Assembly: GCA_026002835.1 (NCBI GenBank)
Contig: BPGC01000001.1
Coordinates: 248,001-312,000, forward strand
Direction of reading: 5' to 3'
Length of the DNA stretch: 64,000 nt
DNA from: Candidatus Nitrosocaldaceae archaeon
GTDB lineage: Archaea > Thermoproteota > Nitrososphaeria > Nitrososphaerales > Nitrosocaldaceae
In this document: positions 1-7,697 of the stretch, in pieces
How positions within the stretch are numbered: position 1 is the stretch's first letter
Layout: each line of letters opens with the position of its first letter
The notes under the pieces: model-generated
The model's input: only the letters and a program-made list of their open reading frames with translations
Databases searched by the model: none
What the model was told of the DNA's origin: nothing
Made by a program: the position numbers and the translations under genes

Positions 1-1
1 T

Positions 2-940
2 AAAGAGGTAGAAGTTAATAAAATTGAAGAATGCTTCAAATATAAAGATACTGAAACTATCACATGGATAAATGTAGCAGGTCTTCATAACGTAGAGATA
101 ATAAGCAAGTTATGCAAATATTATGATATACATCCTCTAGTTCAAGAAGATATAGTTAATACAACTCAAAGGCCTAAGATTGAATTTTATGATGGTTATA
201 TATTTATAGTTGTCAAATTCTTGCAATTAGAAAACGATGAACTAAAGATAATACCTAATCAATTTAGCATCATCTTAAGCGAAAATTTTGTTCTTACATT
301 TCAAGAAAAACCTATAGATATACTTAAAATAATTAAAGAGCGTATTAGTAGAAGCAACTCTAATTTTAGAAAGATGCATTCTGACTATCTTGCATATGCC
401 TTATTGGATATTATAATCGATCATTATTTTGTAATACTTGAGAGTATTAGTAATAAACTGGAAACATTAGATGAAATGTTATTAACTAACCCTACACAAC
501 GCTTATTAAATGATATTTATATAATAAAACGGGAGATACTTTTTCTACGCAGAGTAGTATGGCCATTAAGAGAGATTATTAATAGTTTAAAGAATCAAGG
601 ACATAAATTGATACATGAAGAGATTTTTAAGTATCTAAATGACTTGTATGATCATATAGTAAGAGTTATAGATATAATAGAGACTTCTAGAGAGATGATA
701 GCTAGCATGAATGAATTATACCATTCAATATCTACTAATAAGACTAATGAAGTTATAAAAACATTAACTGTTATTGCTACAATCTTTATACCATTAACCT
801 TTATAGCAAGCATATATGGAATGAATTTTGATTTTATGCCAGAATTAAGGTGGAGATATGGTTATTTTGTAGTCTTAAGTTCTATGATAATTATAGGAAT
901 TATAATGTTATCATACTTTAAGCGGAAGAAATGGTTATAA
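2..940 (+). CDS. corA: CorA-family Mg2+/divalent cation transporter (5' end outside window)
   Basis: The reading frame is open from the window edge, so about 312 residues of the C-terminal part are visible. A TTG at 221 is inside the gene and is not the start, because upstream sequence in the same frame encodes conserved CorA sequence (ITWINV, IHPLVQEDI, QRPKIE). The C-terminus has the two expected membrane segments, with the family's signature YGMNF just after the first and a short basic tail (KRKKW). CorA forms a pentameric channel for Mg2+ or Co2+ uptake. No operon partner is visible; the next gene points the other way. Confidence 0.9.
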   Translation, partial: KEVEVNKIEECFKYKDTETITWINVAGLHNVEIISKLCKYYDIHPLVQEDIVNTTQRPKIEFYDGYIFIVVKFLQLENDELKIIPNQFSIILSENFVLTFQEKPIDILKIIKERISRSNSNFRKMHSDYLAYALLDIIIDHYFVILESISNKLETLDEMLLTNPTQRLLNDIYIIKREILFLRRVVWPLREIINSLKNQGHKLIHEEIFKYLNDLYDHIVRVIDIIETSREMIASMNELYHSISTNKTNEVIKTLTVIATIFIPLTFIASIYGMNFDFMPELRWRYGYFVVLSSMIIIGIIMLSYFKRKKWL

Positions 941-1039
941 AAGTTTATAAAAAATAAAGGTTATTGGTAATTATTCCATTATTACTCATCAATACTTTAA
1001 TCATCTTCTCAAATACATATCTCTATTATTATATCTTAA

Positions 1040-1415
1040 CTCTTTAAGAAATAATTTTAGCTAACATTATGATCTGAACTTATCTGTATATATTATACTT
1101 TCCTTTTTCATCATAAAATATACTTCATAAGCTTCTCCTTGTAATACATATCTTTATTGATAGATTTTACTCATTAATTGAAATATCTTATGTATTGTAT
1201 GATAATGCTAATTCTTTACAGCTTTTAATACTGATATCTCATTCAAAATGGTATCTTTATGCTATCTTATACTCCATTTATATTTACATTTATGGCATCT
1301 ATAGCAATTATCCTTTATCATGATCATAATTACAGTATATACATTTATCATATCTCTTCAATCCTTTATCTATTAACCATTCTATTGCTTTATCTTCATC
1401 ATGTATTACCTTTAT
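1040..1415 (-). pseudogene. Decayed IS1595-like transposase remnant
   Basis: The roughly 500 bp between corA and the site-2 protease has no intact gene. Translating the minus strand by hand gives transposase-like fragments in shifting frames. From about 1411 down there is an N-terminal piece with EDKAIEWLIDKGLKRYDKC and IYCNYDH. After a frame change near 1312 comes CYRCHKCKYKWSIR, then a stop. Another piece near 1080-1140 reads GEAYEVYFMMKKES. Paired CxxC motifs followed by a WS-type motif resemble the zinc ribbon of IS1595/ISSod11-type transposases. Several stops and frame changes make it non-functional. Terminal inverted repeats were not identified. The family assignment is tentative. Confidence 0.5.
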
Positions 1416-1444
1416 TTACTAATATATAATGATAGTCAATCACC

Positions 1445-2659
1445 TTAAATTGTAACAAATCCTGATTTAATTATAGTTGCTATTATATTTGCTCCTAATA
1501 GTCCAAATCCTAATGCATTAATGAATATCTTTATGCCTATGAATGCTCTTCTATCTACTTTACCTTCAACCATGCTAGTTATATATTTCTCACCATCCAA
1601 TATCAACAATGGAAGCATGTTAAATATGCCTATGAAGAATGATAACATCCATAGCCAAAGCAAGAATGAGAATACTGGAGCAGGCCATGGTATCCAGAAG
1701 CTAGATTTTGGAGGGAAGTAAGGGAATGCTCCTCTTATTATACCTAACAGGCCTTTCTCTGGATCATCTTCTGATGCCATAACCTCAACCATCAATGTTA
1801 ATTCTTTACCATCTCGAAGGATAGTAACTGTTGCCACTTCTCCAGGCTTAAGATCTATATCTGCTAACTCTGATGGTGTTCTAGTCTCTATACCATTTAT
1901 CGCAATTATTATATCATCAGCCTTCATGCCAGCTTTCTCTGCTCCATAACCTTCCATGACATCAATTACTGGCACTCCAATAGGATCGTTATAGAATATG
2001 CTTCTTAGATCTGGATTTATCAATTCTAAAATATTACCAAATGATGGATTAAAGATTAATAAACCAGCAATTATGAATGAGAATAATACATTTGAAGTGC
2101 TTCCAGCAGCTATGACTCTAACTTTAGATATTCTTCTAGCTTTAGCAAAACTTTCTTCTTCTGGTTCAACAAAACCAGCGATCAATGCTATTATAACTGC
2201 AAACCCTCCAGACTTTACTCTTATATTCTCTAGCCTAGCAACTATACCATGTGCTACCTCATGTATAACTAATACTACTGGTGCTGCTAATAAAAAGTAT
2301 GTTAGGCTAGGTATGCTCCTAATAGTAACTCCTGGAACTAGTAGTGTTACCTCGTTAAACTGATCTTGAGATGTGAAAAAGTTGCTAAGATTACTTATCA
2401 AGAACCATAAAGCAAATGCCATCATGAACGCTCCTCCAACTACTCCTATATTTGCAAATACCTTTACTGCAGTTGGACTTATTGATACTATCCTATCTAA
2501 TGTCTGTTCAACGTTATGATTCTTATACATAATCATGAATGGTTTGAGTTCAAATCCTCTTCTCTCTAACCTTAGAGCCTTTGCTGATACTAATATTACC
2601 ATCCATGCTATCAATAGCATGACTATGCTTGCATTATCTCCTAAGCCTTCAAATGCCAT
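1445..2659 (-). CDS. Site-2 protease family intramembrane metalloprotease with PDZ domain
   Basis: This 404-residue polytopic membrane protein has an HEVAH zinc motif at residues 133-137 within a hydrophobic segment. A PDZ-like domain follows (about 224-292, around MEGYGAEKAGMKADDIIIAING), and a C-terminal LLILDGEKY supplies the third metal ligand typical of S2P/RseP peptidases. Such proteases cut membrane-embedded substrates, often regulators. It is transcribed divergently from cutA, with 41 bp between start codons. The substrate cannot be inferred from the neighbours. Confidence 0.88.
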   Translation of the reverse strand: MAFEGLGDNASIVMLLIAWMVILVSAKALRLERRGFELKPFMIMYKNHNVEQTLDRIVSISPTAVKVFANIGVVGGAFMMAFALWFLISNLSNFFTSQDQFNEVTLLVPGVTIRSIPSLTYFLLAAPVVLVIHEVAHGIVARLENIRVKSGGFAVIIALIAGFVEPEEESFAKARRISKVRVIAAGSTSNVLFSFIIAGLLIFNPSFGNILELINPDLRSIFYNDPIGVPVIDVMEGYGAEKAGMKADDIIIAINGIETRTPSELADIDLKPGEVATVTILRDGKELTLMVEVMASEDDPEKGLLGIIRGAFPYFPPKSSFWIPWPAPVFSFLLWLWMLSFFIGIFNMLPLLILDGEKYITSMVEGKVDRRAFIGIKIFINALGFGLLGANIIATIIKSGFVTI

Positions 2660-2670
2660 ACTAGTTAACC

Positions 2671-2680
2671 TTTTATTTAA
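2671..2680 (+). promoter_or_regulatory. TATA-like promoter element for cutA
   Basis: The sequence TTTTATTTAA lies 21-30 bp upstream of the ATG at 2701, the usual distance for a leaderless archaeal transcript. It supports starting CutA at 2701 rather than at the TTG at 2683. Confidence 0.5.
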
Positions 2681-2700
2681 TATTGAGTTTATTAACTGTT

Positions 2701-3033
2701 ATGAATGGAAGTATAGTAATATCAACCTATCCTAAAGAAGATGATGCTTTAAATGCTGCTAAAAAAGCTTTAGAACAGAGGTTAGCTGCTTGTGTCAGTA
2801 TAACTAACGTTAGATCATTATATTGGTGGGAAGGAAAGATCGTTGATGATAATGAGTATTTAGCAATATTTAAGACATTAAAGAGCGAAGTTGATGCCTT
2901 GAAACGTTTGATAAAAGAGAATCATCCATATACAGTTCCAGAGATAGTTGAGCTTAGCATGGATGATGTTAGTAAATCTTATCTGAATTGGATGATGGAT
3001 AGTATTAATGTTAGTAAGAAGATTATTGAGTAG
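2701..3033 (+). CDS. cutA: CutA1 divalent-ion tolerance protein
   Basis: A 110-residue protein matching the small trimeric CutA1 family in length and motifs: IVISTYPKEDDA near the N-terminus, AACVSI, YWWEGKI in the middle, and HPYTVPEIVEL toward the end. CutA1 is linked to copper and other divalent-ion tolerance, though its biochemical role is unclear. An upstream TTG (2683) is possible, but the ATG gives the family-like start and sits at the right distance from a TATA-like box. The 3' end overlaps the convergent HEPN-motif gene by 11 bp. Confidence 0.93.
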   Translation: MNGSIVISTYPKEDDALNAAKKALEQRLAACVSITNVRSLYWWEGKIVDDNEYLAIFKTLKSEVDALKRLIKENHPYTVPEIVELSMDDVSKSYLNWMMDSINVSKKIIE

Positions 3034-4534
3034 AAGGTTTTAAGCATTCTTTTATGTCTTTTAATTTTTCATCAAGCATATTTTTTAAATCGGCTTCTGA
3101 TGCATTATCCATAATATCCACAAATCTCTTCTTGAAATCCTGTTTTTGACTTGGTATTTTACTTAAATCATTCATATCAATTAGAATTATGATTATAAGG
3201 GATATTCTAAGACATTCTAGTAAATCTTCAAGTTTATAATTTTGCTTGAATTCTTCCAATTTTTCAATATATTTGATATCTCCATGCACATATTTGTTCC
3301 TAACACCATAAGCACTATATACCATATAACCGTAGTTTGAATATTTATAACTATAAAGCGAATTTAGTATATTAAATAATTTACTTATTCTATTTTTAAT
3401 ATTTTCTCTAATTCCTTGTTCATCTAAACCAAAAAGAGAATCAATGCCCATTATTGAATATACCAAGCTTTTAATATAATTCTTTTGTAACATAGCATCT
3501 GTATAATCTTCGTATGCTAATTCTAAATAATATTTTTCAAAACTAGTTTCATAAGGCTTAAACGGTTCAGAATTACTCAACTGTTTCCAAAACTCTTGCA
3601 ATAATCTAACATCATCCTCGTTTCTTAGTGTATATTTATGCATAGGTTCTTTATCATAATCATTAGTAGATATTAATGGAACTAAGATATCTTTATCTGA
3701 ACCTTTTACAATTTTGAATAGATGAGATCTAATAACCTTAACATCTCCGATTTTGAATAATCTAAGTATTGCTAATAATTTGGCCTCATTAGTATATAAC
3801 TTTGTAACATCAAACAATTTTGCATAAGGTCTAATAGATGCTCCAGTTATATCTTTTTTACATATAATGCTATACTCGGTGTTAAATGAACTTAGATCGA
3901 TCTCTTCTTTTGTGATTAATACTAGTTTGTAATTCCATTCTAGACGCTCCCATAGTCGTAACTGCGTGGCGTGGTAACTATTGTGAATAGAGCCGTCATA
4001 TATACCTTTTATATCTTTTAATGATAATTTTGTAATATCATTAAACCATAAGGGCAATGCTCGTAATAAGATCTCCGTTTTCTCACCAGTTAATTTTATA
4101 TCAAAGTTTATGTCTTCTGCAAGTGGTTTATAGATGTCAATACCATCTAGTATACTAATTTTACAAAATGTTGCCTTGCCATCTAGAATCTCGTTCATAT
4201 AATCGTCTATAAAAGAATCTATTATTTCTTCCTCAGAATCATTTAATGATTTAAATTTCTTTTCTAACGATTTAAAGTATGATTGACTGCCTTCATATTC
4301 TCTATCATTGATACAAGAACTAACTTTTTTAAATAACTTCTCAATGGAAATACTAAACGCCTTCTTATCACAGTCGGATTCTTCTATAATACTAGACAAA
4401 TCTTTATTGTCTTCTATAAGTTCTTCTATCTGATTAACTAGTTCTTTATGTCCCTCTAAGGCTTTAGATGGAATATTTAATAATACAGATCTTATTCCAT
4501 CTCTCAGCTTATTACTATTAACATTATTCAACAA
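3023..4534 (-). CDS. Large protein with C-terminal HEPN-like Rx4H motif, function unknown
   Basis: This 503-residue soluble protein is rich in lysine, glutamate and isoleucine and has no obvious membrane segments. No named family was recognised for the N-terminal 300 residues. The C-terminal part (about 345-445) resembles ApeA/Apea-type HEPN domains: a helix with YSIMGIDSLFG, then IRENIKNRISKLF, then the Rx4H motif RNKYVH (R412, H417) followed by G. HEPN proteins with this motif are often RNases in defence, toxin-antitoxin or stress systems. It lies next to a degraded DUF4258/DUF2283 pair. A defence role is inference from motif and context. Confidence 0.6.
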   Translation of the reverse strand: MLNNVNSNKLRDGIRSVLLNIPSKALEGHKELVNQIEELIEDNKDLSSIIEESDCDKKAFSISIEKLFKKVSSCINDREYEGSQSYFKSLEKKFKSLNDSEEEIIDSFIDDYMNEILDGKATFCKISILDGIDIYKPLAEDINFDIKLTGEKTEILLRALPLWFNDITKLSLKDIKGIYDGSIHNSYHATQLRLWERLEWNYKLVLITKEEIDLSSFNTEYSIICKKDITGASIRPYAKLFDVTKLYTNEAKLLAILRLFKIGDVKVIRSHLFKIVKGSDKDILVPLISTNDYDKEPMHKYTLRNEDDVRLLQEFWKQLSNSEPFKPYETSFEKYYLELAYEDYTDAMLQKNYIKSLVYSIMGIDSLFGLDEQGIRENIKNRISKLFNILNSLYSYKYSNYGYMVYSAYGVRNKYVHGDIKYIEKLEEFKQNYKLEDLLECLRISLIIIILIDMNDLSKIPSQKQDFKKRFVDIMDNASEADLKNMLDEKLKDIKECLKPSTQ

Positions 4535-4587
4535 TAAGATTATTTTAGATTAACTATTTAAACATATAGATTATAGAAGAGAATTAT

Positions 4588-4844
4588 ATGAACATAAAAT
4601 TTACCAAACATGCAGAGAATAAATTTCGCATATTAAATGCTCATGGCTTCACCATTGATAAAAAGTTCATTAAAGATGCTATAAAGAAACCAGATAATGT
4701 TAGGAAAGGAAGAACGTAATGATAGCAGAGAAGATAATAGATGAAGAACTTCTATTAAGAGTTATATACGAAATTAAAGAAGATAAGATAATGATAATTA
4801 CATTCTACCCAGCAAGGAGGGAGAGATATGAAAGCAAAATATGA
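4588..4844 (+). pseudogene. Frameshifted DUF4258-type (RelE/BrnT-like fold) toxin-like protein
   Basis: The first part (4588-4719, 43 codons) starts MNIKFTKHAENKF and ends KKPDNVRKGRT-stop. The rest of the family pattern continues in the -1 frame from an ATG overlapping that stop (TAATG, 4719): MIAEKIIDEELLLRVIYE, then ITFYPARRERYE. Together they give a typical DUF4258 protein of about 84 residues. So the gene either carries a one-base shift (mutation or sequencing error) or is read as two coupled halves. It overlaps the following DUF2283 gene, the common partner of this family. The role is inferred from family pairing. Confidence 0.6.
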
Positions 4845-5039
4845 TAGAGATGAAGATGTATTATTACTAGAATTATCCAATGGTAAGATAGATCATGCGG
4901 AAGAATATGATAATATGATAATCCATTTTACTAAAGATAAAAAACCAGTATTGATGAGATACTAGATGCTAGTGAGTTTATATCAGAGATAACAAAGATA
5001 TCTATGAAGAGCGATAAATCAGTAGAGATAATGAGATGA
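4828..5039 (+). pseudogene. Frameshifted DUF2283 protein (putative antitoxin partner)
   Basis: It begins MKAKYDRDEDVLLLELSNGK, the classic DUF2283 start, preceded by a strong purine-rich ribosome binding site (AGGAGGGAG). The first frame stops at 4965 after DKKPVLMRY. The family-like C-terminus EILDASEFISEI continues in the -1 frame from about 4948 to a stop at 5037-5039. That stop overlaps the ATG of the next gene (5036). DUF2283 proteins usually sit next to DUF4258 proteins, as here. Two frameshifts in two adjacent genes suggest decay of the whole pair, unless the sequence contains errors. Confidence 0.6.
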
Positions 5040-5959
5040 GAATCATCCCTTTAGCATCAGAATCTCTAGGAGTTAGATCATTATCAGTATTCGTAGAGAC
5101 AAAAGATATCAAAATATTGCTAGATGCTGGGGCATCATTAGCAATAAGATATAGATTGCTCCCTCATCCATTAGAGTATCAAGCATTAAAAGAAGCAAGG
5201 AGAAGGATAAAAGAATATGCTAAAAAGGCTGATATTATAACCATAAGTCATTACCATTTTGATCATTATACTCAAACTTATGATAGTATAGAACCTAAAT
5301 TCACATGGTCAAGTATAGAAGAGGCTGAAGAGATCTATGCTGATAAGCAGATATTGGCAAAGGATATCAGCAAAAATATAAACTATTCACAGAAGAAGAG
5401 AGGTTATATATTCAATAAGAGGATAAAAAGGTTCACAGATAAATTGGCATTCATAGATGACAAGATATTAGAGTTCGGTTCAACTAGGATAACAGTTAGC
5501 AAGCCTTTACCTCATGGAGAAGATAATACACCTTTAGGCTATGTATTAGTATATACAATAGATGATGGTAATACAAGATTATTATATGCTTCTGATACTC
5601 AACTATTATCTAAGAAGAGCATAGATTATATAATAAACAAAAATCCAGATATAGTAATAACAAGTGCAGTTCCAACTTATCTAAGGATAGATGAGAAGGT
5701 TAAAGAAGAAGGGCTAAGAAACCTTGAAATGTTAGCAAGGAATACTGAATTGATCGTAGATCATCATATAATGAGGGAGAAGAATTCTCTAGATTATATT
5801 GAACCATTAAGAAGGTATAACGTTAAAACATTTGCAGAGTATCTAGGATTGAAAAATAATTTGCTAGAAGCAAATAGGATTGAGTTGTATAAAAAGTTTC
5901 CACCATCTAATCATTTCCAGCAATGGATAAAGAATCCTTCTTCTCTTCCTCCTCTTTAG
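5036..5959 (+). CDS. UPF0282 family metallo-beta-lactamase-fold hydrolase
   Basis: A 307-residue protein starting MRIIPLASESLGVRSLS, a start typical of the archaeal UPF0282 family. The metal-binding motif SHYHFDH (HxHxDH) is near residue 75. Further ligands likely lie in PHGED and YASDTQLL, and a late histidine in VDHHIMRE. The substrate is unknown; related folds act as nucleases or hydrolases. The start overlaps the end of the degraded DUF2283 frame (ATGA), and the 3' end overlaps the convergent gene by 53 bp. Confidence 0.85.
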   Translation: MRIIPLASESLGVRSLSVFVETKDIKILLDAGASLAIRYRLLPHPLEYQALKEARRRIKEYAKKADIITISHYHFDHYTQTYDSIEPKFTWSSIEEAEEIYADKQILAKDISKNINYSQKKRGYIFNKRIKRFTDKLAFIDDKILEFGSTRITVSKPLPHGEDNTPLGYVLVYTIDDGNTRLLYASDTQLLSKKSIDYIINKNPDIVITSAVPTYLRIDEKVKEEGLRNLEMLARNTELIVDHHIMREKNSLDYIEPLRRYNVKTFAEYLGLKNNLLEANRIELYKKFPPSNHFQQWIKNPSSLPPL

Positions 5960-6323
5960 CACTCAACCATTCTCTAGTTATTATCCCAGCCTCAACAAGA
6001 TTAACTAGAGCATTACCAGATGCTATGCCAGTAACCTTCCCCAACTTTCTTCTAACTTGTCTCCACTTTAACTTTGTATTACCGCTCTTTGATGAGTATA
6101 TTATTCCTAAAACATCCCTAGCATTTACAAATGTTATATCTCTAATCTTTTTAAGTGTGACTTTATCTACTGCTTCTATATAAATCGAGCCTGGATCTTC
6201 TTCTCTCTCTGGAAATACCTCTGGATCATTTTCATAGCTCTCTGGTATGAAAGATTTACAAGTGCTAATTATCAAGAACCTCCTAAAACTCTCCAATGTT
6301 GCAGTTGTCTCTATCTTAACCAA
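5907..6323 (-). CDS. Conserved-looking hypothetical protein
   Basis: A 138-residue soluble protein with no family recognised. The N-terminal half contains VKIETTATLESFRRFLII and an acidic proline-rich stretch. The C-terminal half is basic with a helix-rich pattern (KLKWRQVRRKLGKVTGIASG, then LVEAGIITREWL) that could be a nucleic-acid-binding or winged-helix-like segment. The only reasonable start is TTG at 6323, since the frame closes shortly upstream. The 53 bp convergent overlap with the UPF0282 gene is unusually long for this genome, so the C-terminal tail may be less constrained. A C/D box sRNA candidate lies just upstream on the same strand. Confidence 0.6.
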   Translation of the reverse strand: MVKIETTATLESFRRFLIISTCKSFIPESYENDPEVFPEREEDPGSIYIEAVDKVTLKKIRDITFVNARDVLGIIYSSKSGNTKLKWRQVRRKLGKVTGIASGNALVNLVEAGIITREWLSAKEEEEKKDSLSIAGND

Positions 6324-6363
6324 GTCATTAATATTAGCAATATGTCATTTATCAACTTTGTTA

Positions 6364-6426
6364 GACAAACTCAGCACTCAAGATCCTCATCATAGATCAG
6401 TAGGGCTAGAGTCGTCATCGTTTGTC
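6364..6426 (-). ncRNA. Probable C/D box sRNA (2'-O-methylation guide)
   Basis: On the minus strand this 63-nt segment starts and ends with perfectly complementary 7-mers (GACAAAC / GTTTGTC). Inside, in order, are a C box ATGACGA (one mismatch to RTGATGA), an 11-nt guide CTCTAGCCCTA, a D' box CTGA, a 4-nt spacer, a C' box ATGATGA (perfect, counting the last spacer base), a 12-nt guide GGATCTTGAGTG and a D box CTGA. Order, guide lengths and the terminal stem all match archaeal C/D sRNAs, which direct fibrillarin to methylate rRNA or tRNA. Targets were not determined. It lies in a gene-free gap. Confidence 0.72.
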
Positions 6427-6470
6427 TATATAACAAATTATATTAATGTATTAAAATATCTTTAATAAAG

Positions 6471-6707
6471 ATGGGTTTAAGAATAACAACCTTCCTTACA
6501 GTATCGCTAGTAACATTCATAGTATTAACTATTGGAACTGTTGTTAACGAGGTATTATTGCCATATAAAGCAAACTTTTTCTATACCCATTGGATATTAG
6601 GAAGATTAACTGGTTTATGGGAGTATGATTTCTTGGTTGATATAAGCATAGTATCATTTGCTATAGGTGCATTAGCTATGCTCTGGGTGCATAGACGTTT
6701 GAGTTAA
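6471..6707 (+). CDS. Small two-helix membrane protein, function unknown
   Basis: A 78-residue protein with two hydrophobic segments (about 5-30 and 55-73) joined by a loop with aromatic residues (FFYTHWILGRLTGLWEYDF), and a basic end (HRRLS). No family recognised. An AT-rich stretch with several possible TATA boxes precedes it. The DHH phosphoesterase follows after 33 bp and has its own promoter-like box, so co-transcription is uncertain. Confidence 0.55.
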   Translation: MGLRITTFLTVSLVTFIVLTIGTVVNEVLLPYKANFFYTHWILGRLTGLWEYDFLVDISIVSFAIGALAMLWVHRRLS

Positions 6708-6710
6708 TAA

Positions 6711-6720
6711 TTTATAATAA
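6711..6720 (+). promoter_or_regulatory. TATA-like element for DHH phosphoesterase gene
   Basis: TTTATAATAA sits 21-30 bp before the ATG at 6741, the spacing seen at other leader genes in this window. Confidence 0.45.
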
Positions 6721-6740
6721 GCATATTAACAAACTGTATT

Positions 6741-7697
6741 ATGAAGATATGCATTTCTCACATGGAAGATGCTGATGGAATAGTATCTGCATGCATGATC
6801 TCTAAGATGTTCAACACAAAGAATATACTAGTAGACTATGATACACTGCTACCTAATCTAAAAAAGTTAGTAGATGGGGATATCAAGGAATTATTTATAT
6901 GCGATCTAGGGTTAGGTAAAGCTATACAAGATGAATTTTTAAGCATAATCAAAGAGTTAAGAAGTAGAGGAGTTAATATAACATATATTGATCATCATGA
7001 TCAGAGTGATGCTCTAAAAGATGTATTAAATAATAATTTGAAGCTAATACATACTCTTGATGAATGCACATCTGTAATAATATACTCTAACTTCAAAGAT
7101 AGGTTAGATGACAGATACAAACTATTGGCAGCAGCTGCAGCTATAGTAGATGAGATGGATAGGAAACCTATAGCATCTAAATTAGTAAAGAGTTATGATA
7201 GACAATTCATATTCTATGAAACTACGATACTATCATACGCAATATATGCTAGCCAGAATGATATGCCTTTTCTATTAGAACTTACAGAAGAGTTAAAGTA
7301 TAAACTACCACATGAAATTGATGGCTTGATAGAAAGAGCTAATAGATATGCTGAACAAGTAGCATCTACTATGAAGCTTATTGAAGATCAAGCAAATATA
7401 AGAGATGGGTTTGGTTTTGTATATATCAAAGATCCATTAGATACAGGTGCTACCGCAAATATGTTGTTGCTGATGAAGCAGTTAAAGGTTGGGATGGCTT
7501 ATAAGGATAGGGATGATAGATATGTTATATCACTAAGAGGTGCTGAAGATTATGATAAACATCTAGGAAGGATATTAAGTTCATTAGCAAGCGAACTTGG
7601 AGGAAGTGGAGGTGGACATAAACTTGCTTGTGGTGCATCAATACCAAAGGATAAGATGGATGAATTCATAAGTAGACTAGAGCAAATGATAAAGTAA
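6741..7697 (+). CDS. DHH/DHHA1 superfamily phosphoesterase
   Basis: A 318-residue protein. The N-terminal DHH domain starts with ISHMEDADGIVSA (metal-binding HxxxxD), has LFICDLGLG near residue 55 and the name-giving YIDHHDQ near residue 98; DEMDRKP supplies a further acidic ligand. The C-terminal DHHA1 domain ends with the glycine-rich GGSGGGHKLACGAS. Members cleave nanoRNA, cyclic dinucleotides or single-stranded DNA; the exact substrate cannot be told here. Its stop codon overlaps the ATG of the next gene (TAATG), so the two are probably one transcription unit. Confidence 0.88.
   Translation: MKICISHMEDADGIVSACMISKMFNTKNILVDYDTLLPNLKKLVDGDIKELFICDLGLGKAIQDEFLSIIKELRSRGVNITYIDHHDQSDALKDVLNNNLKLIHTLDECTSVIIYSNFKDRLDDRYKLLAAAAAIVDEMDRKPIASKLVKSYDRQFIFYETTILSYAIYASQNDMPFLLELTEELKYKLPHEIDGLIERANRYAEQVASTMKLIEDQANIRDGFGFVYIKDPLDTGATANMLLLMKQLKVGMAYKDRDDRYVISLRGAEDYDKHLGRILSSLASELGGSGGGHKLACGASIPKDKMDEFISRLEQMIK

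Noticed and set aside
1521..2363. Open frames on the plus strand opposite the site-2 protease
   Set aside because: They are antisense to a gene with clear catalytic motifs, show no family features, and are expected by chance in this composition.
6247..6465. A 72-codon plus-strand frame across the sRNA region
   Set aside because: It is antisense to the hypothetical gene and to the C/D box candidate, and has no promoter-like element at a fitting distance or family features.
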